Source: Candidatus Yanofskybacteria bacterium RIFCSPHIGHO2_01_FULL_44_22 (GTDB lineage: Bacteria; Patescibacteriota; Minisyncoccia; 2-02-FULL-40-12; GWA2-44-9). Taken from it: a stretch of 17,859 nt of DNA. This document shows positions 7,688 to 13,994 of the stretch, one piece after another. Every line of letters begins with the position of its first letter. Position 1 is the stretch's first letter. Location: assembly GCA_001794205.1 (NCBI GenBank), contig MGJJ01000006.1:1-17859 (forward strand), written 5' to 3'. The position numbers were made by a program, and so were the translations under genes. A model generated the notes under the pieces. That model saw only the letters and a program-made list of their open reading frames with translations, was not told the origin of the DNA and searched no databases.

Positions 7688-8584
7688 TCATTTCAACGCT
7701 TGATGCTTCGGACAAAAGTGAGCCGAACGGCCGTTGATTTTCAGGCGCCGGATTACACCGCCGTCTTTCCTGCCGCACTTCTTACCGGTCTGCTGATAGG
7801 CTTTCTGGATATTTTGATATCTCCCCTTTTCGCCCGACGGCAAACGATAATTATCCATGCTGTCGCCTTTATACAAAATGGCCTTGCGTAAAATTTTCCG
7901 CGTTGAATCAAAAATTTTTTTTAAATCATTTTTCCCCAGTTTTTCCGCCCGGCTAAGCGGATGAAATCCGGCATCCCATAAAATCTCGTCGCCGTAGATA
8001 TTTCCGATGCCGGCGATAAACGTCGGGTCCATCAGAACTTGCTTGATTCGGCCCTTCTTCCGCCGGCCGGAGAATTCAAACAGTTCGTGAAATGTTTTAA
8101 AATCAATCGCTAAGGGCTCCGGGCCCAATTCCCGCATTTCTTTCAAGGTTTGCGTCTTATCATCGTCAACCAGAATTACTTTGGCAAACCGTCTCAAGTC
8201 GGACAAGCCAAGCTGATAACCGTTGTTCAGAAATAAAATCAGTCTGATGTGCTTGTTGTCCGGGTCGTCTTTCAGGGGACCGGCAATAAGGCTCGTCCAT
8301 CGGCCGGATATTTTTTTCCATTTTCCGTAAAGCAGGTGGCCGGATATTTTTTGATGAATAAAAATGGTTTTTGGGCCCTCAATATTTAGAATAATATATT
8401 TGGCGCGCCTTTTAACGCTCAATATTTTTTTGCCGGTAATTTCCTTTTTAATTTTGGGCCAGCCTACTCCGTGGCCGGTTTTAACCGGCCTTATAGGGTC
8501 AACCCATGCGTCTTTGATGCGCAGGCCGACAATTTTTTTGTCCAATTCTCGGACAATTGTTTCTACTTCTGGTAATTCCGGCAT
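7688..8584 (-). CDS. mutM: Formamidopyrimidine-DNA glycosylase (Fpg/MutM)
   Basis: MutM excises 8-oxoguanine and ring-opened purines, then cleaves the DNA by beta,delta-elimination. The start is ATG 8584 because the catalytic N-terminus MPELPEVETI must follow the initiator Met (Pro2 nucleophile, Glu3); the frame is open another 31 codons upstream. The 298-aa protein keeps the conserved RRAKY lysine (Lys62), the LRRF intercalation-loop Arg/Phe (130-133), AGIGNIYGDEILWDAGFHP (191-209, helix-two-turn-helix) and the C-terminal NGRSAHF Arg. The C-terminal zinc finger is degenerate: where C-x2-C...C-x2-C is expected it has Cys270-x2-Lys273 and Cys291-x2-His294. The intercalating Met of the usual MSG/MTG motif is Ile80 (KISGHL). 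It lies between polA (43 bp) and the DUF3048 gene (35 bp) on one strand. Confidence 0.93.
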   Translation of the reverse strand: MPELPEVETIVRELDKKIVGLRIKDAWVDPIRPVKTGHGVGWPKIKKEITGKKILSVKRRAKYIILNIEGPKTIFIHQKISGHLLYGKWKKISGRWTSLIAGPLKDDPDNKHIRLILFLNNGYQLGLSDLRRFAKVILVDDDKTQTLKEMRELGPEPLAIDFKTFHELFEFSGRRKKGRIKQVLMDPTFIAGIGNIYGDEILWDAGFHPLSRAEKLGKNDLKKIFDSTRKILRKAILYKGDSMDNYRLPSGEKGRYQNIQKAYQQTGKKCGRKDGGVIRRLKINGRSAHFCPKHQALK

Positions 8585-8627
8585 GACGATTTTGTTTATC
8601 AGTAAAGAGCGGCTTGTTTGCAACCGC

Positions 8628-11282
8628 TCACTTTTCGTTCGCAGGCAAACTGTGCATCTCCGACCAATTATCTCCACATTTTATATCTACGGTCAACGGC
8701 ACGCTAAGCTGATAAACATTCTCCATAATATCCCTTAATTCTTCGCTTAATTTTTGGACTAAATCTGTTCTGATTTCAAATAACAACTCGTCGTGTACCT
8801 GCAGCAGCATTTTAACTTCATTGTCATCGTAATTTTTATGGAGAAAAACGGCGATTTTACTCATCGCCATTTTTATTAAATCGGCTGCCGTTCCCTGAAC
8901 CGGCATATTTATGGCCATCCTCTCGGCCTGCCGCACTAACTCCGGCATATTCGCATTGATTTCCCGCAATTGTCTTTTGCGCCCGAAAATGGTCGCCACA
9001 AATTCTTTTTGGTGGGCCGTTTTTTTGGTCTCTTCCGTATAGCGCGCCACGCCGACAAAATCTTCCATATATTCATTTATGAATTCCCTGGCTCGCTCCC
9101 GCGTCACTCCGGCCGCTCTTTGAAAACCCAGAAGGCCCATCCCGTAGAGAACCCCGAAATTAAGAGTCTTGGCGTCGCGGCGCATGTCAGCGGTCACTTT
9201 TTCCGAAGGAACATCGAAAATTTCCGCCGCCGTCCGGGTATGGATATCCTCCCCCGCTTTAAACGCTTTAATCATTTTTTCGTCTTTGGAAATATGGGCA
9301 ACAACCCTTAACTCCAGCTGCGAATAATCCAAAGAAAGCAGTTTGAATCCTTTTTCGGCGATAAAAACTTTCCGGAATTCCCGGCCCAATTCGGTCCGAA
9401 CCGGAATGTTCTGCAGGTTGGGATTCTGGCTCGAAAGCCGACCGGTGGCAGTGCCAAACTGATTATAAGAGGTGTGCAGTCGGCCTGTTTTTTTGTCGAG
9501 CAGGGCCGGAAAAGGCTTAATATAGGTGGTTTTTAATTTTTGCAGTTCCCGGTATTTCAAAATCAAATCGGCGATGGGATGTTCTTCGGAAAGTTTTTCA
9601 AGTTCGGCAGCGGCAGTGGACAGCGCCCCTTTGCCAGTTTTTCTTACCTTGCCTTTCAGTTTCAAGACTTCAAATAAAATCCTGGCCAACTGTTGGGGAG
9701 AATTGATGTTGAACTCTTCTCCGGCCGATTTATATATTTCTTTTTCCAGGGATATGATTTGCCCGCTCACCGCCTCTGATAGTCGGCCGATTCCCCTTGA
9801 GTCTATTTTAATGCCGGCCATTTCCATCTCGGCCAAAACCGCAATCAGCGGCAATTCGATGTCTTCCAAAACATCGTTCAGATTTTCCGTTTTTAATTTT
9901 TCCCAAAGCCGCTTTTTCAGCTGGAAAATAAAAAACGGCCGCCGCCTTTCATCGGAAGACGGATTTTCCGAAAATTCGGCAAAATAAATTTTATTGAAAT
10001 CGGGGGCCGACAAATCGGAGTTAAGAAGATAGGCCGCCAGGGCGGTGTCAAATTCCACGCCCTTCAAATGAATGCCGTTTTTAAATAAAAATTTTACGGT
10101 TTCCTTCAAATCGTGGCCGGTTTTTAAAACATTGGAGTCTTCAAGAATTTCTTTGAAACTTGCCGGCAAGCCGCTTGCAGGCAGACTGAAAATCTCACTG
10201 CCCTCATTCGGATACAGGTTGAGTTGTCCGGCGGAAAGAATAAAGGAAAAATTGCCCTTTTTTTTCAGCCGAGCCGCCAAATGAACTGCCTCTTCGGCGT
10301 TTTTCGTTTCAATAATTTTTGGGCCGATGTCAGTTTCCGAAAACAAAGAAACCGCCGCCGGAGCCGCTTTGACTGCCTCTCCGCTTCCGTCAATTTCAGC
10401 GAATCTTTTGACCAAACTGTAAAAACCAAGTTCTTTCAGAAGTTTTTCCAGCTTGTCCCGCTCAATATTTTTCTTCCATTCCGCTTTTTCGAGGCTAAAA
10501 TCGGCCGGTACGTCCCGTATTATCGTGGCAAGCTTTTTTGAAAAAAAAGCTTGGTCTTTATTTTCCAAGAGTTTTTCAGCAAGCTTCGGCGAAATATCTT
10601 TTGGTTTTTTGGGCTTGGACAGTTGCCCGTAGAGATTTTCAATGCTGCCGTATTTACCGAGCAATGTCGTTGCCGTCTTCTCCCCTATTCCCGGTACGCC
10701 GGGGATATTATCCGACGGGTCGCCCTTTAATCCTTTATAATCGGTCATTTGGCTGGGCAACAATCCGGAAAATCTTTTTTTGACTTCTTTCTCGTCATAG
10801 GTAAACGTATCCGTCATGCCTTTCCGCAAAGTAAAAACGACAACCTTGTCATCCGTCACCAACTGAAGGGTGTCCAGGTCGCCGGTGGCGATTATCGTCT
10901 GCAAGTTCGGTATGTTTTTTGATTTCTCGGCCAGAGTGCCGATTAAATCGTCAGCTTCAAATCCCTCTTTCTCATAAATCGGCATTCCAAGCGCGGTCAG
11001 AATTTCTTTTACAAGCGGTATTTGAGCATACAACTCGTCGGGAGCTTTTACGCGTTGACTCTTGTATTCGGCAAACTCTTCGTGGCGGAAAGTCGGGGCA
11101 GCCAAATCAAAAGTCGCCGCGACATAATCCGGTTTTAATTCTTTGAGCATTTTCAGAAGCACCGAAACAAAGCCGTAGACCGCGTTGGTTAAAACGCCCT
11201 TGGGCGACATAAGGGTTGGCGGCAAAGCGTGGAATGCCCGGTGAACTAACGCATTTCCATCGATTAGAATAAGTTTCTTCAC
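8628..11282 (-). CDS. polA: DNA polymerase I
   Basis: Pol I fills gaps and removes RNA primers in Okazaki-fragment maturation and excision repair. The 884-aa protein has the full three-part layout. The 5'-nuclease domain (1 to about 295) has Asp8, EADDL (109-113), TGDLDTLQL (133-141) and the GDPSDNIPGVPGIGEKTA helix-hairpin-helix (187-204). The 3'-5' exonuclease-like domain spans about 320-490. The polymerase domain has motif A LDYSQLELR (651-659), motif B RRDAKTLNFGVLYG (701-714) and motif C VHDE (829-832). The exonuclease ExoI site reads FSFILSAG (345-352) where a DxE pair is expected, so proofreading is probably lost, as in Taq and Bst enzymes. The start ATG 11282 is fixed by MKKLILIDGNAL. 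It is followed by mutM after 43 bp, which suits coupled base-excision repair. Confidence 0.97.
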   Translation of the reverse strand: MKKLILIDGNALVHRAFHALPPTLMSPKGVLTNAVYGFVSVLLKMLKELKPDYVAATFDLAAPTFRHEEFAEYKSQRVKAPDELYAQIPLVKEILTALGMPIYEKEGFEADDLIGTLAEKSKNIPNLQTIIATGDLDTLQLVTDDKVVVFTLRKGMTDTFTYDEKEVKKRFSGLLPSQMTDYKGLKGDPSDNIPGVPGIGEKTATTLLGKYGSIENLYGQLSKPKKPKDISPKLAEKLLENKDQAFFSKKLATIIRDVPADFSLEKAEWKKNIERDKLEKLLKELGFYSLVKRFAEIDGSGEAVKAAPAAVSLFSETDIGPKIIETKNAEEAVHLAARLKKKGNFSFILSAGQLNLYPNEGSEIFSLPASGLPASFKEILEDSNVLKTGHDLKETVKFLFKNGIHLKGVEFDTALAAYLLNSDLSAPDFNKIYFAEFSENPSSDERRRPFFIFQLKKRLWEKLKTENLNDVLEDIELPLIAVLAEMEMAGIKIDSRGIGRLSEAVSGQIISLEKEIYKSAGEEFNINSPQQLARILFEVLKLKGKVRKTGKGALSTAAAELEKLSEEHPIADLILKYRELQKLKTTYIKPFPALLDKKTGRLHTSYNQFGTATGRLSSQNPNLQNIPVRTELGREFRKVFIAEKGFKLLSLDYSQLELRVVAHISKDEKMIKAFKAGEDIHTRTAAEIFDVPSEKVTADMRRDAKTLNFGVLYGMGLLGFQRAAGVTRERAREFINEYMEDFVGVARYTEETKKTAHQKEFVATIFGRKRQLREINANMPELVRQAERMAINMPVQGTAADLIKMAMSKIAVFLHKNYDDNEVKMLLQVHDELLFEIRTDLVQKLSEELRDIMENVYQLSVPLTVDIKCGDNWSEMHSLPANEK

Positions 11283-11287
11283 AGTTT

Positions 11288-11369
11288 CTACAAATTACGA
11301 ATTTATTACGAATATACTTATTGAATTAGTTTTCTTATTCGTATATTCGTACTTATTAGTAATTCGTAG
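11288..11369. repeat. Imperfect 30-bp inverted repeat between tsaE and polA
   Basis: An arm at 11288-11317 is complementary, with a few mismatches and one gap, to 11341-11369; both contain TACGAATATAC in inverted orientation. The right arm includes the last codons and stop of tsaE. It would form a long AT-rich hairpin in the tsaE-polA transcript. Confidence 0.65.
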
Positions 11370-11847
11370 TAATTTTTCTTTCCTTCGACCCGATGTGGTC
11401 AATATGCACCTTAATGCAATTTCTCGGCAGTATCGGTTTTACTCTCTCGGCCCATTCAACCAATATTATGTTGGCTGGCTCTTTTAAAATTTCTTTTATT
11501 CCAAGCGGTAGCAAATCTTTATAATTTTTCAAACGATAGCAATCAAGGTGGTAAAAATTGCTGATTGTTAATTGCTGATTGCTGATTGTTTTTTTAATCC
11601 GTAATCCGGAATCCGGAATCGGATAATGTTTCATTAACACAAAAGTCGGGCTTTTTATTTTCGCTTTTATTTTCAACGCTTTGGCGAATCCTTGCGTAAA
11701 AACCGTTTTTCCCGCTCCCAGCTCCCCTTCCATGGCAACTACAAGGGCTCCCCTTGTAGTGTTGGCTGTTTTTTTTATTTTTATTTTTTCCGCCAATAAA
11801 GAAGCAATTTTTTGCGTCTCTTTTGGACTTTTTGTTTTATAAATCAT
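11356..11847 (-). CDS. tsaE: tRNA threonylcarbamoyladenosine biosynthesis ATPase TsaE
   Basis: TsaE is the ATPase that supports the TsaB/TsaD complex in making t6A37 on ANN-decoding tRNAs. The 163-aa protein shows Walker A GELGAGKT (41-48), the SPTF switch (66-69), FYHLDCYRL (98-106) and LVEWAER (129-135), all in family order. Between KHY and FYHLD it carries about 20 extra residues (77-96, PIPDSGLRIKKTISNQQLTI). These are encoded by simple repeats (ATTGCTGATTG units and AATCCGG units, 11557-11622), so a repeat seems to have inserted in frame in a surface loop. A second hairpin, ACTACAAGGG/CCCTTGTAGT (11738-11747 and 11751-11760), encodes residues near 29-35. It is first in the minus-strand run, 73 bp before polA. 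tsaB and tsaD are not in the window. Confidence 0.93.
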   Translation of the reverse strand: MIYKTKSPKETQKIASLLAEKIKIKKTANTTRGALVVAMEGELGAGKTVFTQGFAKALKIKAKIKSPTFVLMKHYPIPDSGLRIKKTISNQQLTISNFYHLDCYRLKNYKDLLPLGIKEILKEPANIILVEWAERVKPILPRNCIKVHIDHIGSKERKITTNY

Positions 11848-11922
11848 TTATTGAAGCTTATCTTTTTTATGGCTTTTTTTCAAACAAAATCCTCGCTCCG
11901 CTCCTCTCCCCATTTTCCCCCA

Positions 11923-12128
11923 ATCCAGCGGATGCAATCTTTTCGCTTTTCTCGCTCGCCCCAGCGTGGCTCGCTCAAGGATGAGGCTCTTCGAGCCCCC
12001 AATTCAGAAATTGGGGGTTTCGCTCGTCCCGCCAAAGGCGGGACACCATGCCCGCTTTCGACCTCAAAACCCGCTCAAAGACTCATCCGCTTCCTTGGAT
12101 TCAACGGCTCACACAGGTGAGCCGTTGA
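11923..12128. repeat. Cluster of palindromic hairpins (non-coding)
   Basis: No gene is seen. Perfect hairpins include CCCCCAATT/AATTGGGGG (11996-12004 and 12009-12017), GTCCCGCC/GGCGGGAC (12026-12033 and 12037-12044) and TCAACGGCTCAC/GTGAGCCGTTGA (12101-12112 and 12117-12128). The first two are enclosed by a weak outer pairing (ATCCA and CGGATG near 11923-11934 with CATCCG and TGGAT near 12084-12100). Confidence 0.65.
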
Positions 12129-12141
12129 GATATTGATAATA

Positions 12142-12363
12142 GCGAAGCCCTATCCCCATTTTTATCCGTTGCGGGGAATTTTTAAATATCCGCGACGACG
12201 AATAGCAAATTACAACTGTTCGAGTCGTAAGATTAAATAACCCCGCTGTTAGCGGGGTTATTTAATGCGAGTTTTGGAATTTGCGTCTTATGAGGAGTCC
12301 GGATATTAAAATTCCAGACCGGAGGTCGGAGCGTAGTGGATAAAAATGGGGATAGGGCGGAGC
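12142..12363 (+). ncRNA. Structured repeat, copy 1 (possible ncRNA or folded-DNA element)
   Basis: A perfect 21-bp closing stem (12147-12167 with 12338-12358) holds a core shared with copy 2. The shared parts are a 29-base identical block at 12164-12192, CGAATAGCAAATT (12199-12211), and a 3' block (12310-12341) with hairpin GACC-GGA-GGTC and GCGTAGTGGAT. Outside the stem a GC/GC pair flanks a 3x3 internal loop (GAA/GGA). This copy has about 80 more bases than copy 2, including a perfect 16-bp hairpin (ATTAAATAACCCCGCT, 12232-12247, with 12251-12266). The strand is provisional: it rests on one G-T wobble in copy 2. The family is unknown to me. Dispersed palindromic DNA without a transcript is the main alternative. 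Confidence 0.5.
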
Positions 12364-12370
12364 GATTTAT

Positions 12371-12402
12371 TGAAAACAAAAAACCGCGTATTGCTACGCG
12401 GT
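12371..12402 (-). terminator. Rho-independent terminator of the two-gene unit
   Basis: On the minus strand ACCGCGTA/TACGCGGT (12383-12390 and 12395-12402) forms an 8-bp stem with a 4-nt loop, followed by a T-rich run TTTTTGTTTTCA (12382-12371). It lies about 105 bases after the stop at 12508. Confidence 0.75.
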
Positions 12403-12415
12403 CGCCCGGATTGAT

Positions 12416-12475
12416 CCCGAACGAAGTAAGAAACCTTTGGTTTCTGCCGAAATAAGATTTCGGACTTCGTACGGG
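12416..12475. repeat. Three-way-junction palindromic repeat (REP-like)
   Basis: The outer stem 12416-12427 (CCCGAACGAAGT) pairs with 12464-12475 at 11 of 12 positions. Inside are two perfect 7-bp hairpins with 3-nt loops: AGAAACC/GGTTTCT (12429-12445) and CCGAAAT/ATTTCGG (12447-12463). CCGAACGAAGT followed by an AAGAAA-type stretch resembles a widespread intergenic REP-like palindrome. On the minus strand it forms the 3' UTR just before the terminator. Confidence 0.65.
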
Positions 12476-12507
12476 ATTGAACGGACTAAGGTTGCTTGAA
12501 ACGGCGA

Positions 12508-13089
12508 CTATCGCCATCCCCAAGCCCTCGCTTTCTCCCCTCCAGGATCGCATAGATCCTCGGGAGGTGGAATTTCCTGTGGCGGTGTTTCCGCAACAAC
12601 AGGGGTAGTGTCCCGGACTTGAACCGAGACACTACCGTGAACACTATGTTCCACCTCAATCTTCGGTGGAACAGAATTGGTAGCTTGCGTTGACTGTGGC
12701 TGTATCGTAACCAATGGCGCCGGAATCGTTTGCTCCATAACTGCTGACGACACGGGTGTCAACATTCCCTGAAGCAACCACCCGCCGTACACCAGTACCG
12801 CAATCAATGCCAGCAATAACACAAGACCGCCAAATTTGGCCAACGCAGTCGGTTGCTCCTTTATCGCTCCGATTCCGAAAACGAGAACGAGAATGGTAGC
12901 AACAATCTCTACCACCCCCACCAGCGCCGCCGCCCTGCCATATTCGTCGCCGGCGAAAACCAGCGAAACGATTAAGGCGGCAACGGCAAACCAGAACGAA
13001 ATAGTCAAAGTGACCTTCCAGGGATGACTTATCCAGTCCCCCTGCATAGTATTGTTCACCTTCACATTAACCGGAACATCAATCCTCAT
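12508..13089 (-). CDS. Hypothetical three-TM protein with extracytoplasmic tail (193 aa)
   Basis: I do not recognise the family. Three hydrophobic segments lie at about 27-47, 52-75 and 84-107. A Pro/Thr/Val-rich tail (110-180) follows and ends in a charged segment with one Cys (PPEDLCDPGGEKARAWGWR). The start ATG 13089 is firm: its ATGA overlaps the TGA of the upstream gene, and AGGAGGT lies 5 nt upstream, so the two genes are translationally coupled. The segment is richer in G+C than polA or recG. Coupling to a secreted glycine-zipper protein suggests that both work at the envelope, but no function can be given. A terminator follows at 12371-12402. Confidence 0.75.
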   Translation of the reverse strand: MRIDVPVNVKVNNTMQGDWISHPWKVTLTISFWFAVAALIVSLVFAGDEYGRAAALVGVVEIVATILVLVFGIGAIKEQPTALAKFGGLVLLLALIAVLVYGGWLLQGMLTPVSSAVMEQTIPAPLVTIQPQSTQATNSVPPKIEVEHSVHGSVSVQVRDTTPVVAETPPQEIPPPEDLCDPGGEKARAWGWR

Positions 13090-13853
13090 CTCGCACCTCC
13101 TGTTGGCTCAATAAACAATATTGAGCCGGTTGAATCTTGGTAGCGGGAATCGGTCCAGCTTCGCACGATTCCGATTGTTGCCAATCCCCTATAGCCACCT
13201 CGTGTAGCCACTGGAAACTGACGCGATTCTCCCGGCTGAAGCGTTCCGACTGGACTGTCCCAGTCGTACACATCAATCGGATATCGCGTACAATTTTTGA
13301 CCGAGACCATTTCGGTCGCCTTTTCTTGTTGCGGTTCAGGCCACGGCTCGGCGCCCATGTTAGGCGCCGGTTCCTGTTCCGGCATCGGCGCCGGAACGAG
13401 TTGTCCGCGACCCTGTCCTGGCGAATACTGCTGTTGCTGACCGTGGTCGCGGCCGGCAATCAAACCAATCACTCCGCCAACAACACCGCCGATAGCGGCA
13501 CCGCGGCCATTGCCGGAAATCCCGTAACCAAGTCCGGCACCAGCAATAGCACCGCCGATCGCAAACTTCACCGGCCGGGACATCCGGCGGCCTTCCCGGT
13601 CATACTGACCATAGAAGTAGCCGTCATTCCCGTAATTACCGTAGTAGCCGTTATGGAAGACCAGGCCGTGCGCCTGCGACTCCCACCGAGCACGGTCGAG
13701 CTGACCGTGCAGGCCGGATACCAAGTTCAGGTTCCCCTGAACGAGCGCCCCGACCTCGTTCTGGTATCCGTACTGCGCCTCCGCTGGCACCGCGCCAACG
13801 AAAAGCGCAATCGCAACAAACGCGACGAACCACCCGAACGCAAACTTCTTCAT
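13086..13853 (-). CDS. Secreted glycine-zipper protein (255 aa)
   Basis: The start is ATG 13853, with AGGAGGG 4 nt upstream and a proper signal peptide (MKKFAFGWFVAFVAIALFVG, then AVPAEA cut before Q27). After the signal come a helical region (30-60), a Tyr/Gly/Asn-rich stretch (66-84), a classic glycine zipper (about 97-134, GGAIAGAG, GRGAAIGG and VGGVIGLIAG) that could insert in or associate with the membrane, a Gln/Pro-rich linker (138-177), and a C-terminal beta-rich domain (183-250, VSVKNCTRYPIDVYDW...LQPGESRQFPV). I know no specific function. Two sampled 60-base lines within the gene are about 63% G+C, against about 42% in a sampled polA line, so recent transfer or strong composition bias is possible. 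It has its own strong promoter (13925-13953) and is coupled to the three-TM gene. Confidence 0.78.
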   Translation of the reverse strand: MKKFAFGWFVAFVAIALFVGAVPAEAQYGYQNEVGALVQGNLNLVSGLHGQLDRARWESQAHGLVFHNGYYGNYGNDGYFYGQYDREGRRMSRPVKFAIGGAIAGAGLGYGISGNGRGAAIGGVVGGVIGLIAGRDHGQQQQYSPGQGRGQLVPAPMPEQEPAPNMGAEPWPEPQQEKATEMVSVKNCTRYPIDVYDWDSPVGTLQPGESRQFPVATRGGYRGLATIGIVRSWTDSRYQDSTGSILFIEPTGGAR

Positions 13854-13870
13854 TTTACCCTCCTTGGGTA

Positions 13871-13887
13871 GCCCCGCCTGGCGGGGC
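13871..13887 (-). promoter_or_regulatory. 5' UTR hairpin next to the Shine-Dalgarno site
   Basis: GCCCCG/CGGGGC (13871-13876 and 13882-13887), extendable to 8 bp, forms a very stable GC hairpin just upstream of the AGGAGGG ribosome-binding site of the glycine-zipper gene. It could tune mRNA stability or ribosome access. It may also be an inserted palindrome with no function. Confidence 0.45.
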
Positions 13888-13924
13888 AAAAAGCCTTATT
13901 TTTAGGGAACTTTCCTGTCCCTTA

Positions 13925-13953
13925 ATTATATCACCTTTTCATATAAATGTAAA
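13925..13953 (-). promoter_or_regulatory. Strong sigma-70-type promoter
   Basis: On the minus strand, -35 TTTACA (13953-13948), exactly 17 bp, and -10 TATAAT (13930-13925). The -10 is preceded by TGA, giving an extended -10. The predicted start near 13918 gives a leader of about 65 nt to ATG 13853. Confidence 0.8.
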
Positions 13954-13954
13954 G

Positions 13955-13975
13955 ACCCGCAAAAAGCGGGTTTTT
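13955..13975. terminator. GC hairpin terminator after the Ig-like protein gene
   Basis: ACCCGC/GCGGGT (13955-13960 and 13966-13971) with a 5-base loop. On the + strand it is followed by TTTTT; on the minus strand by CTTTACATTT. It lies about 25 bases past the minus-strand stop at 13995. It probably ends that transcript, and it directly abuts the next promoter. Confidence 0.55.
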
Positions 13976-13994
13976 ACAGGGTTTTTAGGTCTTA

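Noticed and set aside
10529..10553. Palindrome CAAGCTTTTTT/AAAAAAGCTTG inside polA
   Set aside because: It encodes ordinary residues of the 5'-nuclease region (QAFFSKKLA) with normal length. Lys and Phe codon runs explain it.
12233..12553. 106-codon minus-strand open frame across structured repeat copy 1
   Set aside because: It runs through hairpins and a terminator. The matching core in copy 2 is read in a different frame, so the conservation is at the nucleotide level, not protein.
13137..13871. 244-codon plus-strand frame opposite the glycine-zipper gene
   Set aside because: It is a shadow of the GC-rich minus-strand gene, which has a signal peptide, a promoter and a Shine-Dalgarno site. 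The plus frame has none of these.
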